Position numbers and translations under genes: made by a program. A stretch of DNA of 64,000 bases from Rhexocercosporidium sp. MPI-PUGE-AT-0058 (Eukaryota > Ascomycota > Leotiomycetes > Helotiales): NCBI GenBank assembly GCA_020746875.1, contig JAGTJL010000009.1:310001-374000 (forward strand). Direction: 5' to 3'. The notes beneath the pieces are model-generated. The model searched no databases and had not been told where the DNA came from. It saw only the letters and a list, made by a program, of their open reading frames with translations. Below, one piece after another: positions 21,914 to 33,363 of this stretch (positions within the stretch are counted from its first letter, which is position 1; every line of letters begins with the position of its first letter).

Positions 21914-23367
21914 CTAAGCCCACGCTCCCACCAAAGCCATCAAAGTTGCCCCTGCTAGAACAGCACTGAATGCCTCCCACCTCCTCCTCCCCTTCAAAAT
22001 CCCATAGCTCTTATCACTTAAAAAATCCTCGGCTAGCAACTGCACCAAACCTGCGAATAACAAAAGTCCACTTGAGATGGCGTTCATGAACCCCACCATC
22101 AACAGCCCTGCTGCGCTTTGTGGATCGTAGAGGTTGTGTACTACAAGTCCGATGGCTTGTCCTATCGGTGTGGTGGTTCCATATGCTAGGACCATGAGCC
22201 ATGGTCTGGGGGAGTGGGTTGGGAAATTGATGGCCGCGATTCGAGAGCCTAGGGCTAGTCCTTCGAAAGATTGATGGAAGGCGATTGCTACTAGGAATAC
22301 CACGAATGGTGGTCCGGTAGCAACCGAGACTGCCATACCGATGAAAATGCTGTGGAATAGAATACCGGCTTCAAGCATAAGACATTGGAGGATCTGTCTT
22401 TTCTGCTGCTCTTCGGCAGTCAATGCAGACGGGACTCCGGGGTTTGATGGCTCGATGTCGGTTTGAGAACGGGAGAAAGCTTCTGCCGTAGGATCGAGCT
22501 CGTCAAGGTCCAGATCCGAATCATTATCATCGTCGTTCTCGTCGCGGTACTTGTTCGGTTGACCGGTAGGTGTTGGAGTTGAAACTGGGAGAGGAGAGAC
22601 CCCTGCCACAAGCCCTTCGGACGCATCTAGATCTTCTAGTGCAATGTCTCTTGGCCTATGATTTAGACCTAGCTTCCCTATCCTTCCATTCGGTTTCGGC
22701 CTCGATGCATGTGCTGACCCATTGGTTGCTGTATGGTTGTGCCCATCCTCCCCTGCTGGAACTGCATCCCAAGATCCTCCATGCGAGTGCGAATGTCCAG
22801 CACCTCTCGTTGTCAAGAACATCTCCAATCCCACAACTATCAATGCAGAGAGCATTGCAACCAGTCCTGCCAACGCATTGTATCCCTCGTTGAAAAAAGC
22901 CGGCAGACACGGATCCGTCAGTGAGATGAATGCTGTCGGCAGGAGATGTACGAATGCTGTTGCAATGAGCACACCGGTCCCGAAATGTTGTGATATGAAT
23001 ATGAATCTATTCGGCCCCGCGCTCTCCTTGGATGTCCTTCGAGATATCAATGGAAATCCGCATGCTGTTCATCCAGTCAGTATTTTCCCCTTCGAGTAGC
23101 AATCAGGGGCAAAAACCTATTGTGCTTAGGGCCAGGATCAATATCAGGGCAAACACATGCGCTGATGTATTGTAAGTTCCCTTGACCCCAGATCCGCATG
23201 CTGGCTTTGGTGGATCTTCATCTCGGCGCGCCAACTCTGCTCGCAGTAGTTCTGATGATATGCTGGACCACGAGGGAACTGAAGATATACGTCAGAAACA
23301 GGCAAGGCGCGGAATAGCCGGGGTCGGCGTTCGTCTTACCTGCTATTGAAGCACCGTCATTGATCAT
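21914..23367 (-). CDS. ZIP-family zinc/iron transporter
   Basis: Three exons (23367-23340, 23278-23117, 23064-21914) give 446 residues; the first exon is only 28 nt. Eight hydrophobic spans are expected: HVFALILILALSTIACGFPL is span 1, FGTGVLIATAFVHLLPTAF span 2, and IVVFLVAIAFHQSFEGLALG-like span 5 carries the HQxFEG metal site. Between spans 3 and 4 is a long loop with the histidine cluster GHSHSHGG, HNHT, and a very acidic run (DENDDDNDSDLDLDELD), the usual metal-sensing loop. The protein is therefore a plasma- or vacuolar-membrane Zn(II)/Fe(II) importer to the cytosol, close in shape to Zrt1/Zrt2. Specificity cannot be decided from sequence. It diverges from the ornithine aminotransferase gene. 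Confidence 0.92.
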
Positions 23368-23939
23368 CTTTCCTTTCCTTTATTGACAATGCCGGCACCG
23401 TAGTATCATGTTGCAGTGCCGAGGTGTGAGTGTAGACAGATTGCTGCTTTTCTTGCTTGTCTTGGTGAAGGAGACGCTTCAAACAGAAGGGACAGCCGAC
23501 GCTACCCGATCCCCGACTCGCAGGCACATGCAGGCGAGCACCTTTCCAATTCGGGCGTTTCTCACCATCGCAAAGCGAATGAATGATACAACTACACATT
23601 GTCATCCAGTCACCCAAGGAATCTATTTGTCAAATCTTCCTTTGCCTTCAGCAATCCTGGTTTTCATCCCACTTTCTCACCCGTTTCTCTCTTCTTCAGG
23701 TTACTTCCCGCGCGCCAGTGACCATGTTGGAGTCGCGTGGTAATCTGGTGGCATCTGTTGGTCTGGATCATGTCTGGCTTCCACTTTTTTATGGGCGTTC
23801 TCCCCGCGCCACCACCCCTCCACCCCTCTTCCCTCTATCTTGACACACGGAAACTTCAGACAGACTTATAAGAGAGTCTGCCCCTAGAACAAGACAACCA
23901 ACTGAAGATACAAAACTCGCACTCATACAATCAGGAATC
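23368..23939. other. Divergent intergenic region (ZIP / CAR2)
   Basis: 572 bases between two start codons. No ORF of note. The CAR2 side has a TATA-like element and an A/C-rich leader. Confidence 0.5.
23866..23873 (+). promoter_or_regulatory. TATA-like element of the ornithine aminotransferase gene
   Basis: TTATAAGA lies about 70 bases before the start codon, followed by a leader rich in A and C. The role is inferred from position only. Confidence 0.4.
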
Positions 23940-25466
23940 ATGGCACCTCACGCAAACGGAACCATTGACGCCAATGGCAGCACCCTCAAACCCACTGCCT
24001 CAACCTTCCAGCCGGTTGCGGCCCTCGCAGAGTCGCAATACCATGCTACGTCCAGCGCAGGTGCAATTGAAGCCGAGCACAAATACGCAGCACACAACTA
24101 CCACCCTCTGCCTATAGTCTTCGCTCGCGCAGAGGGCTGTAATGTCTGGGACCCAGAGGGAAAGCAATACATCGACTTCCTCTCAGCATACAGTGCGGTC
24201 AACCAAGGGCATTGCCATCCCGAACTGGTAAAGGCTTTGTGCGAACAGGCTGGACGTCTGACTCTGTCTTCGAGGGCATTCCACAACGATGTCTTCCCAA
24301 AATGGGCAGAGAAGGTCAAGGATGTCTTTGGATACGATATGGTCTTGCCCATGAACACTGGCGCGGAAGCAGTCGAGACCGCCATCAAAATCGCCAGAAA
24401 GTGGGCATATAAAGTCAAGGGAGTTCCAGAAGGCAAGGCTTTGGTCTTTGGTGCCGCAGAGAATTTCCATGGACGGACGGTAAGCCTCTCGTCCTGTGTT
24501 AACATGAATCGTCACTAACTATATTTCAGATGACTGCCATCACTCTCTCTACCGACCCTGAATCTCGTGATAACTACGGCCCGTACGTTCCAGGAATTGG
24601 AGCAATCTGTCCATCCACAAAGAAGCCCATTCGATTTAACAATGTTGCAGACCTCGAAGAAGCATTGGAGGCACATGGAAAGGTCACTGCAGCTTTCATC
24701 GTCGAGCCAATCCAAGGCGAAGCAGGTGTTGTGGTCCCAGACGATGATTACTTGACCAAAGTTCAAGAACTTTGCAAGAAGCACAACGTTCTGTTGATCT
24801 GCGATGAGATCCAAACGGGTATCGGTCGTACAGGGCGCATGTTGTGCTCCCAGTGGGCTAATATCAAACCCGATATGGTTACACTCGGTAAGGCTATTTC
24901 TGGCGGAATGTATCCCGTATCATGTGTTCTCGGTTCCAAGGAGGTCATGCTTGTGGTTGAGCCTGGAACTCATGGCTCCACTTACGGAGGCAATCCTTTG
25001 GGATGTGCGGTTTCCATTCGGGCTCTTGAGATCATGGAGGAAGAGGACTTGACTTCCCGCGCTGAGGCGCTAGGCAAGCTCCTACGTCAAGGACTCGAGG
25101 ACTTGAAGTCACCTATGATTTCAACTGTTCGAGGAAAGGGTCTGTTAAATGCCATTGTCATTGACGAGTCGAAGACTGGTGGTCACACTGCATGGGATCT
25201 GTGTATGCTTATGAAGAGCAAGGGATTGTTGGTAAGTGATTTCTATGACTTTACTCGTCAACAGGGACTAATTTCCATAGGCCAAACCTACCCACCAGAA
25301 CATCATCCGATTCGCACCACCCTTGGTCATCAGTGAGGAACAAATCAAGCAGTCCCTGAAGATCATCGGCGAGGCTATCACGGAATTGCCAAATCTGAAG
25401 GGGAAGAAGGAGGATGAAGTCATTCCAGCTTCTGAGAAGGGCGTTCACATTGGATTGGATATTTAA
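23940..25466 (+). CDS. CAR2: Ornithine aminotransferase
   Basis: Three exons (23940-24479, 24530-25231, 25281-25466) encode 475 residues. The enzyme converts ornithine and 2-oxoglutarate to glutamate semialdehyde and glutamate, linking arginine breakdown to proline and glutamate. It is a class III aminotransferase: [29 protein letters not shown] across the first junction, [28 protein letters not shown], and [15 protein letters not shown], whose Lys binds pyridoxal phosphate. No mitochondrial presequence is evident (the N terminus is Thr/Asn/Ala-rich), consistent with the cytosolic fungal enzyme. The length is slightly above yeast Car2 because of the N-terminal extension and a [12 protein letters not shown] tail. 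Confidence 0.96.
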
Positions 25467-26037
25467 GGGACGATACCCAAGTGTTTTCTGGTTGGTGCCA
25501 GACACCCGTTGAAATGTGTGGTTTGCTATATCTTCCAACACCAAAAGTTCACGGCAGGCAGTGTGTATTGGAGTACGGGATTGTGAACATGTATTGCATG
25601 CTTGGGGTCTGGCTCTTTACTCAATAAATTGTAGCAACAGGTAGAGCTAGATAGTTCTTAAGCTCCCTCTTAGACACAAATACCATTAACGCAAAACCAC
25701 ATTTTTTGAGCTGATACAAAGGACTATTCACATTGAAAGAGGGCAAAGGTATTAAATGATCGTGTGACATTTTCCCATGGAAAAGCAAATGTGGCGGTCG
25801 TGCAGCCTCGTCCTCCACCACAACCCATGTTGCACCCACACATTCCATCAACAGCCAATCATTGCCCCTTTCAGCTTGTTAACCGCGAGGCTCCCTTCCT
25901 ATCAGGCCACGACGGGACTGCGAGCTTTAGAAGGAACATCAGCAACAAACTTAATAATCACAATCAGGACATCAGTCAACCCCTCAACAAGCAAAACTTC
26001 ACATGAATTCAATCTCACCCTACAATTTGAACAACAC
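25467..26037. other. Intergenic upstream of the TLDc gene
   Basis: CAR2 3' sequence followed by the OXR1 leader. The TLDc frame stays open upstream to 25777, but those codons are leader-like (CCA/CAC-rich). Confidence 0.45.
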
Positions 26038-26067
26038 ATGAACAAAACAAGGAGACCTTCTACGGAG

Positions 26068-27237
26068 ATGTCACGCAACTACCAAGAAAATACGTCATCC
26101 AGACCTCCCTCCCTCCCAGCTGCCTCTTCCTGGGCCATGCCCTCCACAGTATCCCACGCCGTAACAGGCCTCCTTCGAAGATTCTCGACCGAGCCTTCGT
26201 CTTCCAAGAACGGCTCTCCTGTACACTCTCCTACATTCGGTGCTACGAGGACACACCAACACCATGTGAACGGCATGGATGGCGTGTACACGCCTCCCTA
26301 TCGAACGGCCTCGCCCTTCCAACCACCGCCTCTGTACCCGGTCAATTTGAAAGGCTACGATGCAAGCACGCCCCAATCAGCGAAAATGTTGAGCAAAGCG
26401 TTAGCGGAGGAGATCAGACTTCTCGTACCAGCAAGGTTACAGCTATGCGAGGAATGGAATTTGGTGTACAGTCTCGAGGAGGATGGAGTTAGCCTCGGAA
26501 CGCTCTATAAGAAATGCGACGAGTTAAGAGGGTTGAGGAATGGGTTCGTGTTGGTGGTGAAGGATGGGGAGGGCGGGGTATGAATTCCCCCTTGTCTTTT
26601 AGGACAAACTCCTCTTCTCTCGGGTTATTACCAGCCAGATGTTTGGAGAATGGAATGGAACTATCTCATGCTGACCTCGGACTCATAGTTATTCGGCGCC
26701 TATCTGACAGAAGCACCACACCCAGCACCGCACTACTTCGGTACAGGCGAATGTTTCCTCTGGCGGGCTACGATACTCACATCTAGCTCCGTGCCAACAA
26801 ACCTCCCTCCTCCTCCCTCAGCAGACACCACGCACGCCATCCGCAGCACAACAGTCGGCTCACCACACCACCCTCCAAACCTCCTCTCTCCAACTTTTCC
26901 CCCGCAGAATCAAAGCCAAAATCCATCCTCCCCCGCACAATCAACATCCTCCCTCCTCTCCCCGCAAAACCCACACTTCCCCTCCGGCATCTCAACCCCA
27001 GAACGCATCCGCTTCAAGGCATTCCCCTACTCGGGCGTCAATGACTACATGATGCTCTGCGAGACGGGGTTCCTTAGCGTTGGTGGTGGAGATGGCCATT
27101 ATGGCCTGTGGTTAGACGATACGTTCGAGAAGGGGATTAGTAGTCATTGCTTGACGTTTGGGAATGAGCCGCTAAGTGAGGAGGGGGAGAAATTTGAGAT
27201 ACTGGGCGTGGAGCTTTGGAGTATTGGGAATTCGTGA
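26068..27237 (+). CDS. OXR1: TLDc-domain oxidation resistance protein (OXR1-like)
   Basis: Two exons (26068-26577 and 26689-27237) give 352 residues. An N-terminal Ser/Pro-rich region precedes the TLDc domain, which begins at about LLVPARLQLCEEWNLVYSLE (the W-x-L-x-YS motif) and continues DGVSLGTLYKK, VVKDGEGGLFGAYL across the splice, FLWR, and FSGVN-like YSGVNDYMM, ending GLWLDDTFEKGIS, CLTFGNEPLS and VELW. In fungi and animals such proteins protect against oxidative damage and bind V-ATPase; the exact role here is inferred. The domain is interrupted by an insert of about 70 Pro/Ser/Asn residues (after LTSSSVP). An in-frame ATG at 26038 would add 10 residues. Confidence 0.9.
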
Positions 27238-28143
27238 TGTGTGATGTGTGATGTGATAAGGGATTGGGTCTGACGGTCGATTTACGAAGTGATGAGCTCT
27301 GGAAGCTCGGAAGAGCGCTACCTGGGAAAAAGGAATGACATGAAGAAAAAAACCGGGAATTTTGGGTCTGGTATGAGCATAATGGGATGGAAAAAAGTGA
27401 AGGGTGGGTGGGCACTTCCTTGGTTGGGAAGGCACGAGTGCATGATACCCGGATGAAGTATTTGAAAACTTCGCGCATATTTGGTTTGTGTTTGGGGAAA
27501 ACAGTACAGTACACATCGAACTGGGTCGGGTCGGGTCAGGTCATATCAGGTCAAGTCAGGCAGGTCTATAGATTTCAGCTCGCATAAAAAGCACACACTT
27601 TTACTGGTTGAGAGTAAGTGGTAATGAACAAAGGTTGCCTTGTGCTTTTGGGGCAGAATCATGTACTTACGTACATCTTTTGCAGGAGGATTGACCAGCT
27701 CGCTTACCTGAAGCGAGAAAGGTGAAAGTGAATAAATCATAATCATGTGGGAGCTATTTGAGAATGTACAGAAAAGACAATCTTAGATACTGGGAATTAA
27801 CACTCTTCCGCATTTACTTGTAATATCATAGCAGATCCTATCCTACCCTATCGCATCCTATCTTATCGTAATTCATCTCTCCCACCCTTCTCACCCTTCC
27901 CAGACCACTAAATAGCCCGAGGCCAATGTACAGATGGCAATAGCCAAAAGAAAAAGAAGAAAAAAGACTAAACAGAAGAGGTATACCCAATCCATCCGAA
28001 ACTCCGAAGACTTCACTGTATCATGTAGGTATGCCAGATCGATCGATCCATTTCCATCCAAACAAGTCCCAGCAACGCCATATTCCAAATCCCTGTATCC
28101 CAAAATTTCTGGTTCTCTTTTTTCCGTTCGTTTATTTTTCTCT
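27238..28143. other. Convergent 3' region (OXR1 / patatin)
   Basis: About 900 bases of non-coding sequence. It holds a degenerate pentamer tandem of GGTCG/GGTCA units (27525-27565) and an AT-rich stretch. No gene seen. Confidence 0.5.
27525..27565 (+). repeat. Degenerate GGTCR pentamer tandem
   Basis: Units GGTCG GGTCG GGTCA GGTCA then TATCA GGTCA AGTCA GGCAGG. A short minisatellite in the convergent 3' region; no function evident. Confidence 0.6.
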
Positions 28144-30061
28144 TCATCGGCCTTTGTAATCTGGCTTCCTGGCCATGTTGGCTACAGGCGGTGGTCTATC
28201 ATCCGTTGGGTACGGAAGTGGTGGTCTCGGTCTGCCCCCCATTGGTCCATTACCATTCGCATCCGGGATGGGTGTCTTTGGTGGTAGAGGTGGAGGTTCC
28301 ACGCGAATGGGCTGTTTCTTTGGTAGTGGGTGAGGTTGTTCGTCCATACTCGTGATAGCGATCTTGTCTGCACCGCCTGCGGTGCGATATTCGCTTGGTG
28401 TTGGGGCGTGGAAGACTAGACGATCTAGGCTAGGGTCTTGGACATTAGAGTTGGAGTTGTGAGGAGAATGGCGGGATTGGTTCTCTCCTGAGGAGCGAGG
28501 AGAGGGTGTTTGCTTGAATCCGGGAACTTCGAGAGTATCGTGGTGGCCGGACTCGTAGGATGGACGGGGAGGTGGGCTCCGTGGGGGTAAAATAGGAATG
28601 TCGGCTGGGAGTTCAACGGCGTTCGGATAGGCTTCTGGTACGTCCGAGAGGGCCATATTTTGGTAGCTCATCGTACCTCCTCCTGTCTTTTCGCTCTCAA
28701 ATCTTGCCTTTGCTCGGAGGATCTTGGCCAGCTTTGCTGCAGCTTCAATGTTCATTCTTTGAACTTCACTCTTGCCTAGGTATCGCCTCGTTCCGGTACT
28801 GATATCTGCTAGGCGATTCCACTCGTTCATGCCGAATTCTCCCACACCCATCTCAACATTGAATCGATAATAGTTGTCAATGTTGACTTGGCGTTTAGCG
28901 AGCCCTTCCCGTACCATATACTGATGCGTCTCTTCGCAACCCTCAATCTTCGAAATAAGCCTCCTTCTGGCTTCTGCAAACTCGCCCATAAATCCTTCAT
29001 ACCAGAGGTGTGAGTTGTTGTCGCTTCCAGATGGTCGTTTTCCAGTCCCGATACTCACGAAAACACCAATATCTCGACCTGGCCACTCGTTCACACATGC
29101 TTCGTCCAGAGCAAATGGTGCGGGGTTATATTGTCCTGCACCTTCATCGATGAAGACGGATTGTCCAACTTGGATGGGTTTGAATGCTAGACCAGTCGCA
29201 CATGTAGCTCTTCCTGCCTGCCATATCGCACAATCGAACTCGGGGGAGGGTTCTTTTCGCGAATCGTATGATCGTAGGATCGCTGGAAGTCCACCTTTTG
29301 CAGTACCTTGGTAGATTGCGGTAACCGCACTATATCTTGTCAGTATTGTCGAACATTTACATAAAAATGATCACTTACGTCTTAGTTCTGTTCTCTCGAG
29401 TATCGTACAGCAACGCATCTGCGTTGCCATATCTTAGGCCCATCATGGGTCTACTTGTATAGCTCGAGGGACTCCGAGCACTGAAGCTTGCCACGCTTGC
29501 ATTGCTTGCGTGTCGGCGAGGGCTGTTCCTGTTGAGGGGACTACTAAGGTTGCCAAGTCCTTCAGGTTCTTCCCCATCATTGCCTTCACGCTCGAGTATG
29601 GTATGTTCCCTCACACACTGTCGAATGGCCTCCTCCAACTTCGAAGCTTTGAAGAGTGTCGAACGATAAGGTATTCCCGCAATGGTTTTATCTGTCTCGA
29701 ACACCTTCCTCGTCATCTGAACATAAACTTCCTTGCAGGTCTCCAGGTCCAGCCGCAGCCTTCCCAACATGATCGCGATCAAACCACCGGTCCCGGTCCC
29801 GATAATAAGGTCGAAGTGATCTGCCGGCTTGGGAATCTGGTCTCGGCGAGGTGCCTTTCCTTCGATCTCAACATAGGTTCGGTGCATGAGCTCTTGGATG
29901 ATGATGAGCATCGAGTAACCCCGCACGCCACCTCCGTCTGTGCTCTGTCAGGGCTGGGATCTGTGCATGGCTCTGCGACGGGTATTCTTACCTAGAGATA
30001 GAATGCGGAGAGGAGGGCCCTTGGTGGTATCCTTCCGCCGCATTGCGCGATTGTTCTCCAT
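28144..30061 (-). CDS. Patatin-like protein, nucleophile serine replaced
   Basis: Three exons (30061-29992, 29937-29379, 29329-28144) give 604 residues. The patatin oxyanion loop LDGGGVRGYSML (23-34, split by intron 1) is intact. The nucleophile elbow, however, reads IIGTGTGGLIAIML (68-81): Gly72 stands where the GxSxG catalytic serine is expected. The dyad aspartate region reads FIDEGAGQYNPAPF (Asp271 present). The rest resembles fungal patatins (RPSG, SIGTGKRPSG, RYYRFNVEMG). The C-terminal 180 residues are Pro-rich and disordered (PPLPPKTPIP, RPRPPLPYP). By family this would be a cytosolic phospholipase A/lipid acyl hydrolase; without the serine it may be a non-catalytic relative. Confidence 0.88.
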
Positions 30062-31402
30062 GATGGTGGTCAGTGGTTGCGCGGTGCCGTCGACGAAATC
30101 CACAGTCGCGGAGAAACGGCTCCTTCTTCTCTGCGATGTGCTTGCTCCAGGAGCTGACAGAAAATTCAGGCGCGCCGTGGTGACCGGTATTCTGCAGTGA
30201 TGACTGTGTCGGGAGTTCTGGGCTAGCTGTGGATGAGTAGGCTGATGCTACCTACCTTGCTCAGGCGTGATTGTGTGTAGAGAGAGATATCAGCAGTAGA
30301 GTGAGTGAGTTGCGAAAGAAGGCAACCTGCGATATCACCTTGCAGGACTCGTACAGTACAGTCAGTAGAGTACAGTCCTGCCCTGCCCTGCCTGTACTTT
30401 CGGACTTGCCTGCTTTGGGTCGGGGCGCATCATCATCATTCTCGCCTGGCTGCTGTTGCCGCCCTCTGACGCTGTTGCTGGCTGTTGCTTCCCTGGCTGC
30501 CCTGCCCTGTCCTGTCCTGTCCTACGCTGCCTAATCCAGTCAAGTCTCGCTCACGTGCCCATGCCCCGCCTTTTACTCTCCGGGGGGCCCTGTCGGGCAT
30601 CGGGCGTCGGGAGGTGACGACGATGTTCACCAGGCTGTGCATCGACTTTTCAGCGCGACCAGGAAGGGCAAAGTGGAGGGGGGAAGTCTAAGTAAGTGGG
30701 AAAAAAGACTTGCAGCAGAAAAACCTTACTGCAAGTAAGATACAGGGATGCTGTTAATAGCTCCTGATCGTCCCTTCTCTCCCTCCCTTCTCTCGTGTCT
30801 GCGGTACACGGTACGGAGGGAACTCTCTCTCTCTCTCTCTCCCCCCCTCCTTGCACCCCCCAGGAGCTTTCGGACTAAGACTCTTCAGACCTTAACGTGC
30901 GATTATTGATCTTTTAGCTTACCAAGGTACAGTACAGTAGTGTCGTATTCCTCACTTAGTGCTGGCGTGATGTCCCAGACTAACTCCACTGCCCTCCCTG
31001 CTGCGTGCTACTTACGGAGTACAAGTAAGTATTCCTTCCTGCTGCTACCACTCCAGCCCTCCCCTAGGCTAGGCTCCCTGGGCTCGCTCCCTGGGTCGTC
31101 GAGGTCGAGTCCCTGAAAGTCCCTGGATAAAGTTCCTGACTGCGCTGGATCTGGAGCCGCACGGAAGCCCGCTCGGGCTAGTCGTCGGTTTTGCTGCTGT
31201 GCGATGCTGTGCTGCGCTGTGTGTGCTGTGTTGGCGCGCTCCTCCTATTGAGTAATAAACTGCTCAGCTGCAGCTCTCCCTTTTCCCTTCTGTCTTTATA
31301 TTTCAGCTGCTCCCCCCCCGCAATCTGCCACCGGTTTCATTCTCTTTTTCTTCTGCACCCAGCCGAGCTGACCTGCTTGAGCTGACACGTCCCTCGTTTA
31401 TC
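30062..31402. other. Divergent promoter region with simple repeats
   Basis: 1.34 kb between divergent genes with no supported ORF. It is notable for low-complexity DNA: recurrent GTACAGTACAGT and CCTGCCCTGCC tracts at 30350-30420, CCTGTCCTGTCC at 30507-30520, and a CT microsatellite at 30821-30848. Several short PolII-type pyrimidine tracts lie before the GH114 start. Confidence 0.55.
30821..30848 (+). repeat. CT dinucleotide / C tract
   Basis: Ten or so CT repeats run into CCCCCCC. A simple-sequence repeat in a promoter region. Confidence 0.8.
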
Positions 31403-32377
31403 ATGTCACCCTCCTGGCCGTGGTTCTCTCAACACCAACAACTCAAACCCGAGCACGAAATGTCCATTCCTCAGAAGTCCCGTTCCGGGAAACGCTTTTG
31501 GATCATCCTCGGCTCTGTAATTCTCGTAATAGCCATCGCTCTCGGCGTTGGTCTCGGCGTGGGCCTGACACGCAATGGCGGCGGAGGAGGAGGTGGAAGT
31601 GATGACAGCCCTCAACCGCCTCCCGTCAACAACACCAACGCCACCGAAGGTACCTTCTGGAAACCTGAGGCCGGGACTTCCTGGCAAATCGTGCTCGAGT
31701 ATGCCCTGAACGACACCACCCCCGACGTTGCCGTCTACGACATCGATCTTTTCACCAACCCTAAATCTACAATCGACAACCTCCACTCCCTCGGCCGCAA
31801 GGTCATCTGCTACTTCTCTGCTGGAAGTTACGAGAATTTCCGACCCGATGCGAGCGATTTCAAGAAGGAGGATTATGGCAAAGGGCTAGATGGGTGGCCG
31901 GGAGAGTGGTGGCTCAACACCAGCTCAACCAATGTTCGCAGCATCATGACTACACGAATCGAACTTGCGAAGACCAAGGGCTGCGATGGCGTGGATCCGG
32001 ATAACGTGGACGGATATGACAACGACACTGGGTTCGATCTCACAAAGGAGGATGCCGTGGACTACATGACATTTATGGCCATCGAAGCCCACAGCCGCAA
32101 CATGTCCATCGGTCTCAAGAACGCCGGAGGAATTGTCAATTCTACCCTGCCCATGATGCAGTGGCAGGTCAACGAGCAGTGCGTGCAGTACAGTGAGTGC
32201 GATTCGTTCACACCGTTCATCACGAACAACAAGCCTGTCTTCCACATCGAATACCCGAAGTCCGCGCCAAGTATCAGCTCGTCCGACAACACAACCTTCT
32301 GTGATAAGTCAACCGACGAAGGATTCTCAACGCTGTTGAAGAACATGAACCTGGACAACTGGTATCAGGATTGTTAG
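31403..32377 (+). CDS. Membrane-anchored GH114-type glycoside hydrolase
   Basis: Single-exon gene of 324 residues. It has a short basic cytoplasmic N terminus, one span (FWIILGSVILVIAIALGVGLG, about 32-52), a poly-Gly linker, and a lumenal/extracellular domain, i.e. a type II topology. The domain has the GH114 TIM-barrel pattern: WQIVLEYAL, VYDIDLF, KVICYFSAGSYENFRPD, GCDGVDPDNVDGYDND, NMSIGLKNAGG and NEQCVQYSEC. Members of the family include endo-alpha-1,4-polygalactosaminidases acting on galactosaminogalactan-type wall polymers; which polymer this one cleaves is inferred from family only. Several NxS/T sites (NDT, NTS, NMS, NST) fit an exposed glycoprotein. An internal ATG at 31460 would drop 19 residues but keep the span. 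Confidence 0.9.
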   Translation: MSPSWPWFSQHQQLKPEHEMSIPQKSRSGKRFWIILGSVILVIAIALGVGLGVGLTRNGGGGGGGSDDSPQPPPVNNTNATEGTFWKPEAGTSWQIVLEYALNDTTPDVAVYDIDLFTNPKSTIDNLHSLGRKVICYFSAGSYENFRPDASDFKKEDYGKGLDGWPGEWWLNTSSTNVRSIMTTRIELAKTKGCDGVDPDNVDGYDNDTGFDLTKEDAVDYMTFMAIEAHSRNMSIGLKNAGGIVNSTLPMMQWQVNEQCVQYSECDSFTPFITNNKPVFHIEYPKSAPSISSSDNTTFCDKSTDEGFSTLLKNMNLDNWYQDC

Positions 32378-33363
32378 TCTGTGTGATTCCGATTTGGATA
32401 GGGAAAAGCGGGTGTCTTATTTAATGTATAGCAGTCTGGACACATTATTCACTACCAAACGTCATGTTCGTTCACTCCAGCATGTTTCGTGACATTGGTG
32501 GGAAGAATCATACAGTATTGCCATCATGTTGTTCTGGTTTGTGGTTTCATAAGTTTTGGAGAACATTTGAAATAGGTATGTCCCAGCGCAATATCCTGCC
32601 TGCCCGCAAAGTGTAGCCCAGCTCGTTTCGACATGACTGCAAAACCATCACGGATGCACAACCAGATAAATGGAGCAACGCTTCATCTCCGCGTATCCAA
32701 CGATTGTATCTACTCCGTAGCATTGCCTTGTAATGAGGTCTAGTCGGATCATTCGGTACCTGCCTCCTTGCACAGTATTCGCTTACAGCAAAGTAAACCC
32801 CGCAGTGGAAAGGGGCAGCAGGCGGAGTTTGTTTGGAATGGGGGCGAAAACGCGGGCATTCCTCAAGGCACATTTCACACAGCCTATGAAACAGTAACAG
32901 ATGACAGTTTCAAGCCCAGGAAGGCAACGTTTGCCTCGTCCCAAGCGGTACCATCACTTGTAAGGCCTGGGGCGCAGTAATGCGCAGCCAAAGAGGGGGA
33001 TGAAGGCTGAGTCGCTAAGCGACCAATCAATATTCCATTGTCGGACATGGCAACCTCACCTCTACGAAAGGCTCTGAGCCGTTTGTAAGATTGCAAAGCT
33101 ATACCATCACAAAGAGGTGGCGTGCTACTATTGGCGTGACTCCACATAGCCCGCGGCAGACTCATAGTCGTCTTTTAGCCATTCACCGGAGACCGGCAAT
33201 ATCTGCGCAGAGGCTCTTCTTACCCAAGAGCACTCGGTATAAGAGCTCTACTCGCTCACCGATACCACCTCTTCATACAAGCTCACACATACCATACACT
33301 CTACACACTACGACTCGTGATTGACTCTATTGATTCATTCACTTTCGCATTCACACGCAACAC
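32378..33363. other. Intergenic between GH114 and the vWA gene
   Basis: About 1 kb. A 108-codon minus-strand frame (32547-32873) is motif-free. The promoter side carries CCAAT-type boxes near 33021 and a TATA element at 33238. Confidence 0.5.
33238..33243 (+). promoter_or_regulatory. TATA element of the vWA gene
   Basis: TATAAG lies about 120 bases before the start codon, followed by a CA/CT-rich leader (CACACATACCATACACTC). Assigned by position. Confidence 0.45.
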
